In this document: piece after piece, positions 33,581 to 42,451 of the stretch | How the letters are laid out: every line of letters begins with the position of its first letter | How positions within the stretch are numbered: the first letter of the stretch is position 1 | The notes under the pieces: model-generated | Told to the model about the DNA's origin: nothing | Databases searched by the model: none | The model's input: only the letters and a program-made list of their open reading frames with translations | From: Cryptosporangium arvum DSM 44712 | GTDB taxonomy: Bacteria; Actinomycetota; Actinomycetes; Mycobacteriales; Cryptosporangiaceae | Assembly: GCF_000585375.1 (NCBI RefSeq) | Contig: NZ_KK073874.1 | Location: forward strand, 3,720,001 to 3,784,000 | DNA length: 64,000 nt | Reading direction: 5' to 3' | Program-made: the position numbers and the translations under genes

Positions 33581-34117
33581 TCAGGCGTCGAATATCAGAA
33601 CGTCGATATCGTCGCCGCAGTAGAGGTTTATCGGCGACATTCCGGTGTACGCCTGAGCTCCCGTTGCCGGGTCGAAGGCTTCAATCGCCACCGTGCCCGT
33701 GCCGTTCGGACTGAAGTGAATGTAACCCTCGCGGTTCGGGCCGCCGGGGGCTTGGAGTCGACCGGTGGTGAAGATGACGCGCCCATTGACTACCGCATTC
33801 CAATCCGGATAGTCGCTTGGGGCACCTACCAGGAGCCGTACCACGATGTCGTACCTGGTACGTCCCCGGCCGACGTTGTAATCGAATTTGATGTACGCCT
33901 GGCCGATCCGACACCGGGCGCCATGATTGGGATTCCGGCGGGAATGCACCTGCACGTCGAAGCCCGCAGCGGCCGCCTGGGTGTGCACCGCCTCGGCGCG
34001 GGCCGGCCGGACCACGGACGCACCTGCTGGCGCCTGCACAACAAGAGACGTCAACAAGCCAGCGATGAGGAAACCGAATCGAAGTCTCGGACGATCCGGC
34101 AATGAATTTATGCGCAT
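33581..34117 (-). CDS. Secreted hypothetical protein
   Basis: 178 residues. The start is RINSLPDRPRLRFGFLIAGL followed by LTSLVVQAPAGAS, a signal peptide with probable cleavage near residue 33. The mature part is rich in beta-prone and polar segments (RCRIGQAYIKFDYNVGRGRT, YTGMSPINLYCGDDIDVLIF) with two cysteines that could pair. It contains no motif I recognise, no membrane helix and no repeat. The ATG at 34117 is the best start. It stands alone among gene remnants; no function is proposed. Confidence 0.65.
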   Translation of the reverse strand: MRINSLPDRPRLRFGFLIAGLLTSLVVQAPAGASVVRPARAEAVHTQAAAAGFDVQVHSRRNPNHGARCRIGQAYIKFDYNVGRGRTRYDIVVRLLVGAPSDYPDWNAVVNGRVIFTTGRLQAPGGPNREGYIHFSPNGTGTVAIEAFDPATGAQAYTGMSPINLYCGDDIDVLIFDA

Positions 34118-34717
34118 AACGGGACTTTAGCCCTGAAAGGGGAGTTATGTGGTTCGTCGCGACTCTGCAAATCATGAGGCCTTTTTGCTTTCACGCACAA
34201 ACGGCGTCAGGCAGTTGCCGTGGTGGTGGGTCGGCGTCACCTACGCGGTCGGACGAGCGTCACGGTTGTTCGGTGACGTCACAGCAGGGTGCGCGGCGCT
34301 CTGGAACGTCTGGCCGGACGTGATGCCCAGGTGACCTCCCGCGCTCCGAAGTGAGCGGGGCGACCCGGTTTTGGTCCCGGCGATTCCGATCGCACGAACC
34401 GGCGCTACCGGCTCAACCGCGGTGGTGTCGCCGGATGCTCGGTGTGTCGCTGGGCGCGGATGGTTCGGCGGGGAACGGCCGCGGCGGGCGGCGAGGTCTT
34501 CGATCCAGCCGAGGAGCACGAGCAGAGCGCGACGAAGGCCCAGATGCCCTGCAGTCGTGCGACACCCAGTTCCGCCAGTTCGGTGGCCGGACGCGCTTCT
34601 CCGGGCCGATCGTCACGGTCGAGTGCTTTGAGGACAACGCGCTGCTCAAGTCGGTGCTGTCGGAGCCGGGTCAGGGCCGGGTGCTCGTCGTCGACGGGGG
34701 TGGGTCGGTGCTCGGTC
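34118..34717. other. Stretch without an intact gene; contains an RraA fragment
   Basis: The first 400 bp hold no recognisable gene, repeat or strong hairpin. The last 200 bp hold an rraA fragment (separate entry) that ends abruptly at the 3' end of the HATPase gene. Confidence 0.4.
34519..34713 (+). pseudogene. rraA: RraA-family (RNase E inhibitor / HMG aldolase-like) fragment
   Basis: The frame reads [20 protein letters not shown], then [20 protein letters not shown] and [13 protein letters not shown], an excellent match to the first 60 residues of RraA (FxxFGGRxxFxGxIxTVxCxEDN, [11 protein letters not shown]). After GGGS the similarity stops where the convergent HATPase gene ends, so about 100 C-terminal residues including the active-site loop are missing. 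The frame upstream has no clean start. A truncated gene produced by a rearrangement. Confidence 0.7.
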
Positions 34718-35170
34718 TCAGCTACCAGCCGGGGGAGCGAAGAACCTCGCCCACACATGCTTGACCGATCCGGCGCCGTCGTCGTCGATGTACCAGCCCA
34801 GCTCCGAGGCCAGATCGCGAGCGAGCTTCAGTCCCAGGCCCCCGGCGCCGGGCGGGCGGCCCTCGGCGTACTCGGGAACCCGGTGGGGATCGTGGTCGAC
34901 GACGTCCAGCACGTACGAGTCGTTCGTGCTGAACAACGTCACGACGGTCGGCGGCCGGCCGTGCCTCAACGCGTTCGTGGCCAGCTCGGAGGCGACCAGC
35001 ACCATTCGCTCCGCGACGCCGTCCAGACCGACGTCGGACGGCAGTGGCCGCCCGGTGACGGCGTGGAACACACCGCGCCGCAGCTCCTGGAGCTCGGCGT
35101 CACTGCTCAGCACCCAGCGCCGCAGCTGGACACGACGGGCCGGCAACGACGCGGTTGGCAGTGGGGGCAT
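34718..35170 (-). CDS. Anti-sigma-factor-like ATP-binding protein (HATPase_c_2, RsbW-like)
   Basis: 150 residues with a GHKL ATPase fold: N-box [20 protein letters not shown], the [13 protein letters not shown] strand with the G1-type D, and the ATP-lid [20 protein letters not shown]. Actinomycetes encode many such RsbW-like kinases that bind sigma factors or phosphorylate STAS partners. It is divergent from a STAS gene with 124 bp between starts, which makes the neighbour its plausible antagonist. The sigma factor target is not encoded here. Confidence 0.88.
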   Translation of the reverse strand: MPPLPTASLPARRVQLRRWVLSSDAELQELRRGVFHAVTGRPLPSDVGLDGVAERMVLVASELATNALRHGRPPTVVTLFSTNDSYVLDVVDHDPHRVPEYAEGRPPGAGGLGLKLARDLASELGWYIDDDGAGSVKHVWARFFAPPAGS

Positions 35171-35294
35171 GACACAGCTATGCCCTGCCCGTCGGCACCT
35201 CTCACCATTTTCCCGGGCCGGTTTCGTGCGTCATCTACCGGCGGGAGTGGGTACTGCCATTTCACTGTTGCCCCCTACGGATGCCCGGGACGCG

Positions 35295-35726
35295 ATGACC
35301 AATCACCACCTCGACGTGCCCACGCCGCCCGAGGGCATCCGTCTGCCGCCGGGACACACCTACGACCAGATCCACGGCGCGAACGGAGATCTCCTGCTCG
35401 CGGCCTACACCCGCGTGGATCCCGGGGCGCACCGGGCCACTCTGCAGGTGCTGGGCGAGATCGACGCGGTGAGCGTCGGGTGGTTCCGCGACCGGCTGGC
35501 GGCCGCGATCACCGAGGCTGCCGCGGTCGGGCACCGTCCGACGATCTACCTCGATCTGCACTCGGTGAGCTTCTTCAGCGCCGCCGCCGCGGGTCTCCTG
35601 GCCGGCCTCACCGCAGCGGGCAGCGAACTGGTCGTCCACCGTCCCTCTCGCATCGTGTCCCGCGTCCTGGCGCTCACCGCCACCCTCCCGCTGCTGCGCG
35701 TCGACCCCACCGAACCACCGCTGTGA
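35295..35726 (+). CDS. STAS domain anti-sigma factor antagonist
   Basis: About 143 residues from the ATG at 35295. The STAS core is ATLQVLGEIDAVSVGWFRDR, then TIYLDLHSVSFFSAAAAGLL and SELVVHRPSRIVSRVLALT. The segment SFFSAAAAG is where family members carry the phosphorylatable serine (usually DSSG or SxA), so regulation by the neighbouring kinase is possible. An N-terminal extension of about 45 residues precedes the domain. The end overlaps an antisense LLM remnant. Confidence 0.85.
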   Translation: MTNHHLDVPTPPEGIRLPPGHTYDQIHGANGDLLLAAYTRVDPGAHRATLQVLGEIDAVSVGWFRDRLAAAITEAAAVGHRPTIYLDLHSVSFFSAAAAGLLAGLTAAGSELVVHRPSRIVSRVLALTATLPLLRVDPTEPPL

Positions 35727-36030
35727 CCCGGCGGGGCCGGGCCGAGCACTGGCCGGTTTCGGTCACAGCGCGGTGGTGCTCCGCCCACCCGTGGTGCTCG
35801 TGGAGACCCGCGATGCGGTGTGCCGCCTCCAGGAACTGGTCGAGGGTGTCGTAGCGGAAGAGAAATCCACCAAGGCTTCGGTCGACGCCGTCCTCGGCGA
35901 GCTCGGTCAGCCGGTCCGCGACGTGCTCCACGGTCTCACCGGGCTCGGCGTTGACCCGGACCACCTGACGCGGCCGGGCCGGATCGCGGCCCGCCTCCTC
36001 CACCGTCCGGCGTACCGGGCGGAACCCCGG
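35674..36030 (-). pseudogene. LLM oxidoreductase, C-terminal remnant
   Basis: The frame starts inside a coding pattern near 36030 with GFRPVRRTVEEAGRDPARPR, continues QVVRVNAEPGETVEHVADRL and GVDRSLGGFLFRYDTLDQFL, and drifts into non-conserved sequence before a stop. This is the C-terminal third of an LLM-type oxidoreductase (RVxAxPGxxVEEVxxRL...AGxxxAF...T..xxLxxA). The barrel core is not found upstream, where the alpha/beta hydrolase gene ends at 36097. Truncated gene. Confidence 0.5.
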
Positions 36031-36096
36031 CGAGCGTGTGGTAGCCGGCCACGCGCCGAGCGGTGGCGGTGTCAGCGGTCGGCGTGGCGAGGGGTG

Positions 36097-36981
36097 TCAG
36101 CTGTGCCGCTGGAGCAGCGATACGGCGGCGGCGGTGAACAGGCTGGGCTGCTCGACGTGGGCGAAATGCCCGCTCTCGGGCAGGAGGTGCAGGTGTGCGC
36201 CCGGGATGCCCTCCACCAGGAGGGAACCCCACCGGGGACCGCACAGGAAGTCCTGCTCACCGACGATCACCACCGTGGGTACCGCGATGTCGCCCAGCCG
36301 GTCGCTCACGTCGAACGGCACCGGATCGGACGCGCCCGCGGCCTCCGCCGCCATCAGGACGGTGGCCCGGAAGGCGGCGTACTCGCTCTTCCGGGAGTAG
36401 AAATCCGCGAAGTAGACGGGGAGCGCGGCCGCGAACGCCCGGTTCAGGCTGTCCTCGTCGGTGGCGGTCAGCGCCTGCTGGAACGCGGCCGGTACGCCTG
36501 CGGCCTCGGGAACGTCCGGATGCCGCTGGGGGTGGGCGGCCAGCGCGCTCATCCCCTCGGCCCAGAACTCCGGCCCGGCCTGCGGCGACGTGGAGTACAG
36601 CACCAACCCGGCCAGCCGCTGGGGGGACGCCAGCGCGTAGCTCTGGGCGACGAAGCCACCGTGCGAATGACCGAGCAGGTGCACCGGCTGGTCCAGATGC
36701 TCGATCAGGGCGGCCAGGAAATGACGGTAGACGTCCACGCCGTAGCGCGGGGGGCGACCGGAGCGTCCGGTACCGACCGGCTCGGGATACACGACGGTGA
36801 AGTGTTCCTCGAGGTCGGGCGAGCGCAGGTAGGCCCAGTGCAGACCCGGCCCGCCCGGGTGGGCCACGCACACGGGGCCGCGGCCGGCGACGTGATAGAC
36901 CTGCCGCACTCCGTCGGTGCTGATCTCGTGCGTGCCCGGTGCGAGGGGACCCGTGCCGGAACCGGTGTCGGTGGCTGCCAT
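36097..36981 (-). CDS. Alpha/beta hydrolase, proline iminopeptidase-like
   Basis: About 294 residues from the ATG at 36981. The oxyanion segment CVAHPGGPGLHWAYLRSPDL, nucleophile elbow LLGHSHGGFVAQSYALA (Ser), acid VIVGEQDFLCGP (Asp) and ESGHFAHVEQPSLF (His) complete the triad. HPGGPG followed by a GTGRS loop is typical of prolyl aminopeptidase-like serine hydrolases. No signal peptide, so cytoplasmic. It is divergent from an AraC regulator with a 94-bp gap, suggesting that the regulator controls it. Confidence 0.88.
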   Translation of the reverse strand: MAATDTGSGTGPLAPGTHEISTDGVRQVYHVAGRGPVCVAHPGGPGLHWAYLRSPDLEEHFTVVYPEPVGTGRSGRPPRYGVDVYRHFLAALIEHLDQPVHLLGHSHGGFVAQSYALASPQRLAGLVLYSTSPQAGPEFWAEGMSALAAHPQRHPDVPEAAGVPAAFQQALTATDEDSLNRAFAAALPVYFADFYSRKSEYAAFRATVLMAAEAAGASDPVPFDVSDRLGDIAVPTVVIVGEQDFLCGPRWGSLLVEGIPGAHLHLLPESGHFAHVEQPSLFTAAAVSLLQRHS

Positions 36982-37075
36982 GTCGTCATTCGATCGCGGC
37001 GGCCGGTCCCGCACCATGTCCCGGTGGATCGAGCGGCATACGAGTCCTTCCACCCGCGTCGCTAGGATCGGCTCG

Positions 37076-37963
37076 ATGGACCTGATCAACGAGGTGGTGG
37101 CCCGCGCCAGGGCCGGTCGGGCCGTCGCCCGCCGCAGCCGCTACGCCGGCGACTGGGCCACCCGCTTCCCCGCGGTGAACGGCTCCGGCCTGCACGTGGT
37201 CCAGCGCGGCTCGCTCTGGCTGATCCCCGAGAACGGTGACCCCGTGTCCCTGCGCGCCGGCGACGCCGTGTTCGTGCCGCACGGCCCCCCGCACGGCTTC
37301 AGCCATGCTCCGGCCCCGTTCTCGTCGCTGTCGGAGACCGGGGCGTGGATGCCGGGCGGGGACGCGTTCGACGTCGAATTCGTCTCCTGCTGTTACCACC
37401 TGGACCGTGGACAGGTCCACGAGTCGCTGACCGGCCTGCCCGACGTGATCACGCTGACGATCGACGGGCACCAGCACCCCCAACTGCCGGTCCTGGCCGA
37501 ACTGCTGGGCGACCACGCCGACGGGGCCGGTTCCGGCAACGACATCGGTCTGGCGGCGGTCGTCGACCTGATGCTGGTGCACCTGCTCCGCGCCTGGCGC
37601 GGGCTGCAGGACGAGCAGGTCCGACGCCGGACGCCCGACCCGCAGATCGCGCACGTCCTGAAGGCCGTCCAGGACGAGCCGTACCGGGCGTGGAGCGTGC
37701 GGGAGCTGAGCGACCGGACCCGGCTGTCGCGGGCCGCCTTCACCCGCCGGTTCACCGCCGCGCTGAACGAAACTCCGAGCGCCTACCTGACCCGGCGGCG
37801 GCTGGAACAGGGTGCGCACCTGTTACGGCACACCGAACTGCCGCTGGCCTCGGTGGCGGAGCACCTCGGCTACGCCACCGAGTTCAGCTTCTCCACCGCT
37901 TTCCGTCGCCACTACGACATCGCCCCCGGACGTTTCCGTTCCCAGCACCGCGTCGATCAATGA
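37076..37963 (+). CDS. AraC family regulator with cupin_6-like sensor domain
   Basis: 295 residues. The N-terminal cupin-type half (LHVVQRGSLWLIPENGDPVS, then LRAGDAVFVPHGPPHGF) binds an unknown ligand. The C-terminal half has the two AraC helix-turn-helix motifs: WSVRELSDRTRLSRAAFTRR and LASVAEHLGYATEFSFSTAF with RRHYDIAPGRFR. A TTA codon is present in frame at 37823-37825, rare in this DNA. It is divergent from the alpha/beta hydrolase gene and is probably its regulator. The stop overlaps the end of the convergent SRPBCC gene by 7 bp. Confidence 0.9.
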   Translation: MDLINEVVARARAGRAVARRSRYAGDWATRFPAVNGSGLHVVQRGSLWLIPENGDPVSLRAGDAVFVPHGPPHGFSHAPAPFSSLSETGAWMPGGDAFDVEFVSCCYHLDRGQVHESLTGLPDVITLTIDGHQHPQLPVLAELLGDHADGAGSGNDIGLAAVVDLMLVHLLRAWRGLQDEQVRRRTPDPQIAHVLKAVQDEPYRAWSVRELSDRTRLSRAAFTRRFTAALNETPSAYLTRRRLEQGAHLLRHTELPLASVAEHLGYATEFSFSTAFRRHYDIAPGRFRSQHRVDQ

Positions 37964-38454
37964 GCGGTGTGCTCCTCGACGACCGCGACCATGCGGTTCA
38001 GCGCGGCCTGCATGTAGCGCTGCCACAGCGGTTTGAACGGCCCGGCGAGGACCAGACGACGTCCCGGGCGGGGCTTGAACTCGTACGTCCAGCGGATCGT
38101 CGTGCCGCCGCCGTCGGGGAGGAACGAGAACTCACCGCGTACCCCCAGCGCGAGGGTGGCCAGTGTGTTCGTGAAGCCGGTCAGCTCGTAGGCGAACCCG
38201 TGACCGTCCACGTACTCGGTGAGCGACTCGGTGACCTGCGATCCGTCGGTGAACCGCGGCCGCCGCGAGACCCCGGCGTGGTCCCACGTGTCGGTCTGTC
38301 CCTCGACGCCGGCGACGCCGGGGAACAGCCGGTCGGCGAGGAAGACCCGGCTCAGGTCGATCGGGGCGACGATCCGGAAGGCCACGTCGGGAGCCGCGGA
38401 CGTGCGGGCGAAGACGGTGATCGGAACGGTCTTGTCGGTGCGTGCGATGAGCAT
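37957..38454 (-). CDS. SRPBCC family (START/Bet v 1-like) protein
   Basis: 165 residues. Segments TVPITVFARTSAAPDVAFRI, TWDHAGVSRRPRFTDGSQVT, the strand TTIRWTYEFKPRPGRRLVLA and the long C-terminal helix PLWQRYMQAALNRMVAVVEE form the SRPBCC fold, a hydrophobic ligand-binding cavity. Such proteins act as polyketide cyclases, aromatases or lipid-binding proteins, or have no known role. It is divergent from an XRE/MmyB-type regulator with a 71-bp gap containing a small inverted repeat; this pairing is common in actinomycetes. Confidence 0.82.
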   Translation of the reverse strand: MLIARTDKTVPITVFARTSAAPDVAFRIVAPIDLSRVFLADRLFPGVAGVEGQTDTWDHAGVSRRPRFTDGSQVTESLTEYVDGHGFAYELTGFTNTLATLALGVRGEFSFLPDGGGTTIRWTYEFKPRPGRRLVLAGPFKPLWQRYMQAALNRMVAVVEEHTAH

Positions 38455-38493
38455 GTGGTCAGCTTCCGGCCGGCGCCGCGCGGCAGCCAGACA

Positions 38494-38509
38494 CCTGTCA
38501 GTACACAGG
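38494..38509. promoter_or_regulatory. Short inverted repeat between SRPBCC and XRE regulator genes
   Basis: CCTGT-CAGTAC-ACAGG, 5+6+5, lies 17 bp ahead of the regulator ATG and 40 bp ahead of the SRPBCC start. The place suits an operator for the divergent regulator; the short arms make it tentative. Confidence 0.4.
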
Positions 38510-38525
38510 CTGGGAGCATGCGTCG

Positions 38526-39395
38526 ATGAACTTCGGAGCGTTGGTACGACAGTGGCGCGATCGGCTGGACCCGGCTGACGCCGGTTTCACCCGGACGGCC
38601 AAGAGCCGCGCTCCCGGTCTGCGGCGCGAGGAGTTGGCCCACCTCGCCGGGCTCTCGGTCGAGTACGTCCTCCGCCTCGAGCAGGGTCGCGCTACCCACC
38701 CGTCGACGCAGGTGGTGGCCGCGGTCAGCCGCGCTCTGCAGCTGCGGCGCCCGGAACGCGACCAGCTCTACCGCGCCGCCGGGCTGTTGCCGCCGCAGGA
38801 CAGCATGGTCGACGACCACGTGCCGCCCGGCGTCGCCCGGCTGGTCGCGCGGCTCGGCGACGTACCGATCGGGATCTTCGCCGCCGACTGGCGACTGCTG
38901 TCGTGGAACGACCTGTGGATCGCCCTGCACGGCGACCCGGCCCTCGTGCCGGAGCGGGAGCGCACGATCGCCCACATGCTGTTCGGCACCGGAGCGGCGG
39001 CGGCCTATCTGCGGCCCCTGCGCTCGGAGTCCGGCCCGGACGCGTTCGCAGCCGCGATCGTCGCCGACCTCAAGGAAGCCACGGTCCGCTACCCCGCGGA
39101 TCCGGGTCTGGCGGCCCTGGTGACCGGTTTCCGGCAGACGTCGCCGAACTTCGACCAGCTCTGGACGACGGCGGGCGCGTCGATGATCACCAGCGAGGAG
39201 AAGACGATCAGCCACCCGGAGATCGGCGACGTGACGCTGGACTGCGACGTACTCACCGTCCGCGGAGTCGACCTGCGCATCGTCACCTACACGGCGGCGG
39301 CGGGCTCGGCCGACGCGGGCAAGCTGGATCTGTTGCGGGTGACCTCGGGCCAGTCGTTCCGCTCAGCGGGCCGAGAGGCCGAAAGTCGCCGGTGA
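38526..39395 (+). CDS. XRE family regulator with MmyB-like ligand-binding domain
   Basis: 289 residues. The N-terminal HTH reads RAPGLRREELAHLAGLSVEY followed by VLRLEQGRATHPSTQVVAAV, the hallmark of the MmyB/XRE group. The second half (DVPIGIFAADWRLLSWNDLW) is the MmyB-like PAS-type domain that can bind a fatty acid or a similar ligand. Regulators of this type usually repress a divergent oxidoreductase or small-molecule-processing gene, here the SRPBCC gene. The ATG at 38526 follows GGAGCAT. Confidence 0.9.
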   Translation: MNFGALVRQWRDRLDPADAGFTRTAKSRAPGLRREELAHLAGLSVEYVLRLEQGRATHPSTQVVAAVSRALQLRRPERDQLYRAAGLLPPQDSMVDDHVPPGVARLVARLGDVPIGIFAADWRLLSWNDLWIALHGDPALVPERERTIAHMLFGTGAAAAYLRPLRSESGPDAFAAAIVADLKEATVRYPADPGLAALVTGFRQTSPNFDQLWTTAGASMITSEEKTISHPEIGDVTLDCDVLTVRGVDLRIVTYTAAAGSADAGKLDLLRVTSGQSFRSAGREAESRR

Positions 39396-39604
39396 CGACA
39401 CGGTGCCGGCCCTACGACCGGTTCCCGGGCTTGTCGCGGCCGCCTGGGCTCCGGAACCTTCGAGCAGTCACGTGCCGCCGGCAGCGACGGTGCTCGGGTG
39501 ACTGAACAGCAGGCGCCCACCCGGCCAGGGCGCGGAGTTGACCGCTCCGCGGCTGCCTGGGCCTGGCCGGTCATGGTGTCGCCCGTGGCCGCTGCCGATG
39601 GCGT

Positions 39605-40048
39605 TCATGGTGGGCCTTCCAGGTTTTCCAGCACCCGGGCGAGCAACGCCTTGAGGGTTTCCACCTCCTCCTTGCCGAGCCCTTCGACGGCCTGACGTTC
39701 AAGGTCCATCAGCCGTTTGCTCCCCTCGTCGATCCGACGATCGTCGGGGTCGGCGAGCACGATCGTGCGGCTGCGCGCGTCCGTCGGGTGCGGCCGGGAT
39801 TCGATCAACCCGTCGCGGTCCATGCGCGCCAGCAGCTGAGCCATGGACGGTTGCTCGATGCCGGTCGCGTCGGCGAGCGCCTTCTGCGTCAGCCCGGTCC
39901 GCATCTTCAGCAGCGCGAACACCGGGATCTGGGCGTACCGCAGGCCCAGGGGCTTGAGTGCGGCATCGCCGTGCCGGGCCAGCGCCCGGGCGACCCTGTT
40001 TATCGACTGGGACAGGCTCGGTGACGCTTCGGCGGTCCGTGAGGTCAT
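39605..40048 (-). CDS. MarR family transcriptional regulator
   Basis: 147 residues. The MarR domain is complete: LRYAQIPVFALLKMRTGLTQ, the recognition helix LADATGIEQPSMAQLLARMD and the wing GLIESRPHPTDARSRTIVLA. It is divergent from the FAD monooxygenase gene, and the 83 bp between them carries two copies of GGATCCTATG. The usual reading is that it represses the monooxygenase until an aromatic or antibiotic ligand binds. No ligand can be named. Confidence 0.9.
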   Translation of the reverse strand: MTSRTAEASPSLSQSINRVARALARHGDAALKPLGLRYAQIPVFALLKMRTGLTQKALADATGIEQPSMAQLLARMDRDGLIESRPHPTDARSRTIVLADPDDRRIDEGSKRLMDLERQAVEGLGKEEVETLKALLARVLENLEGPP

Positions 40049-40065
40049 GCCTCCGACTTTACATC

Positions 40066-40101
40066 GGATCCTATGTTTATTAGGTTGCATTGGATCCTAT
40101 G
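40066..40101. promoter_or_regulatory. Repeated GGATCCTATG motif, probable MarR operators
   Basis: GGATCCTATG occurs at 40066-40075 and 40092-40101, 26 bp apart, in the 83-bp divergent region between marR and the FAD monooxygenase. The core GGATCC is itself palindromic, as expected of a dimeric repressor site. Confidence 0.55.
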
Positions 40102-40131
40102 GAGTTCGACGCCACTCGAAAGGTCACTGAC

Positions 40132-41696
40132 ATGTCCAGCACTGCCCAGGTGGTCATCGCCGGCGCCGGTCCGGTCGGCCTGATGCTCGCCGCCGAACTG
40201 CGCTCGGCGGCATCGAGGTGCTCGTCGTCGAGCGTCGGCCGGCCGGCACGGTCGGTGAGTCACGCGCTCCCGGCATCAACGCGCGCAGCCTGGAGATCCT
40301 CGCCCAACGGGGCCTGGCCGACACGTTCCGCGCGGCGGGCAAGCCGATGCCCGGGGTTCTGTTCTCCGGCATCCTGCTGGATCCGCGCAGCATCGATCCG
40401 GCCTGGCCGGACGCGTTGATCCTGCCGCAACACCAGAGCGAGCGGATCCTCGCCGAGCGCGCCGCCGAACTCGGCGCGCGGTTCCAGTGGTCCACCGAGG
40501 TGACCGGCATCGACCAGGACCAGGACGGCGTCGACGTGCAGTTGCTCTCGGTGAACGGGCCCGAGCGGGTGCGCGCGGCCTACCTGGTGGGCTGTGACGG
40601 CGGGCGCAGCACCGTGCGCACGAGCAGCGGCATCGAGTTTCCCGGCCTGCCCGGCGAGACCTGGTGGGTGGTCGGTGACCTGGACCTCGCCGCCCCGCCG
40701 GACCAGGGATTCGGCTACAACGACCGGGTCGGCTTCTACCAGATCTCGCGCACCGAACCGGACTGGATCCGGCTGTCGGTGATGCGCCAGAACCCACCAC
40801 GGGACCCCGACCAACCGACCACTCTCGACGAGATCCGCGAGGCCATGATCCACGCCTTCGGCACCGACTACGGCCTGCGTGGGGCGCGCTGGATGTCGCG
40901 CTGGTCCGACGGCTACCGCCACGCCGCCACCTACCGTGCCCAGCGGGTCTTCCTCGCCGGCGACGCCGCCCACATCCACACCCCGGTCGGCGGCCAAGGA
41001 CTGAACCTCGGCATCCAGGACGCGGTGAACCTGGGCTGGAAGCTCGCCGCCGTCCTGCGCGGCGACGCACCCGACAGCCTGCTCGACACCTACCACGCCG
41101 AGCGGTACCCGGTCGGCGCCAACGCACTGAAATGGTCGATGGCGCAGACCGAGGTCCTCAAGCCCGGCCGCCGCCGCGAAGCCGTGCGGGAAATCTTCAG
41201 TGACCTGCTCGCGGCTCCGCAGGCCACCCTGCAGCTCGCCGGTGGGCTCAGCGGCCTCGCTCTGCGGTACCCGCTCGGCGACTACCACCCGCTGCTCGGA
41301 CGACGCATGCCCAACCTGGCCCTCACCGGCGGCACCGACGTTTTCACTCTGTTGCACGACGCCCGCCCCGTCCTGATCGACCTGGGCGCCGAAGGCATCA
41401 CCGACACCCTCGCCCCGTGGGCCGACCGGATCACGCACGTGACCGCCGAATACCGCCCCGACGAGCGCGAGGGCCTCTGGCACGTCCCGGTCTTCGGCGA
41501 CATCCCGCCCTTCGCGGCCGCTCTCATCCGCCCCGACGGCTACGTCGCCTGGGTCCAACCGGCCGCGACCCCTTTCGAACCCACGACCCTGACCGACGCC
41601 CTGACCCGGTGGGTCGCCACCGTCGACCAGAGCCGTGACCCCCACCCGATCACGGAAGACACCGCCGACAGGACCGACACCGTCGACGGCACCTGA
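40132..41696 (+). pseudogene. FAD-dependent aromatic monooxygenase (PHBH/rifampicin-monooxygenase type) with a frameshift
   Basis: From the ATG at 40132 the N-terminus reads VVIAGAGPVGLMLAAELR, a proper dinucleotide-binding GxGxxG. At about 40203 a single missing base moves the reading into the next frame, where GGIEVLVVERRPAGTVGESR continues the protein without loss. The rest is complete to 41696: GCDGGRSTVR, the FLAGDAAHIHTPVGGQGLNL second FAD motif and the C-terminal thioredoxin-like part, in all about 520 residues. Class A flavoprotein hydroxylases of this kind attack phenols, polyketides or rifamycins. One base restores the gene, so this is a recent mutation or an assembly error. Divergent from MarR. 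Confidence 0.8.
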
Positions 41697-41871
41697 ACCC
41701 ACTGCACGGCCACGGTCGAGAACGACACCATGTCCGGCAAGGCCGAAGCGGCAGAAACCCCGCGCACCCCACCGAGGCCGGAGGACGTCGTGGACGATGA
41801 GGGTGCCGACGGTGACCAGGGCGGCCTGCGACACGCGCAGCACAGCACCGCGAACCCAAGCGGTCAACGCG

Positions 41872-42280
41872 CTAGAGACCGAGCTGGACCGGGTGGTCCG
41901 GCGTCCCCGCGGTGAGCAGTGCGGTCAGGGGAGCGGTGAGGTCGCGGGGCGAGAAGAGTTCCGGTCCCGTATGGCCGGCGATCTCCGAGAGCTGCCACCA
42001 CCGGAAGGCGGTCAGGTTCCCTATGGTCGGCGGACACGACTTCCTGGTGCCAGACATGCGGCGGATCGGCGGTGATCACCAGACCGGTCTCCTCACGCAA
42101 CTCGCGACGCAAAGCCGTCAGCCGGTCTTCGCCGGGTTCGATGCCGCCGCCTGGGGCTGCCCAGACGGCCGTCGCCTGCGCCGGAGCCGCCGGGTGAGGA
42201 AGGTCGAACCGGCAGAGCAGGATGCGGTCGCCCTCATCAAGGATGATCGCGCGGACGCCGCGTCGCAGTTGCGGCGTCAT
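41872..42280 (-). pseudogene. Nudix hydrolase with internal deletion and frameshift
   Basis: From the ATG at 42280 the protein starts TPQLRRGVRAIILDEGDRIL and has an intact Nudix box (GGGIEPGEDRLTALRREL followed by REETGL) and HVWHQEVVSA. Relatives then have about 40 residues with a YFLVR motif; here these are missing and the conserved C-terminus resumes in another frame (NLTAFRWWQLSEIAGHTGPE, then LFSPRDLTAPLTALL and HPVQLGL) to the stop at 41872. The catalytic helix is present but the domain cannot fold normally, so it is probably inactive. Confidence 0.7.
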
Positions 42281-42451
42281 GGCGTTTCGGACTTGCCGGT
42301 GAGGCGGATGCCGATCGACACCGCCGCAGACCAACCCGCATTTCGTACCGTCGAGCGCGGCATGACCGGAGTTTCGCGGCCGGACCCGACGGCCGTGCCG
42401 GGACGCGTCGGCTCGGTCACACGGTGCGCCCGGCGATCCGGGGCCGCGGCC

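Noticed and set aside
41540-41867. Hydrophobic minus-strand frame behind the FAD monooxygenase
   Set aside because: It shows one short hydrophobic run only, overlaps the monooxygenase end and has no start signal or family.
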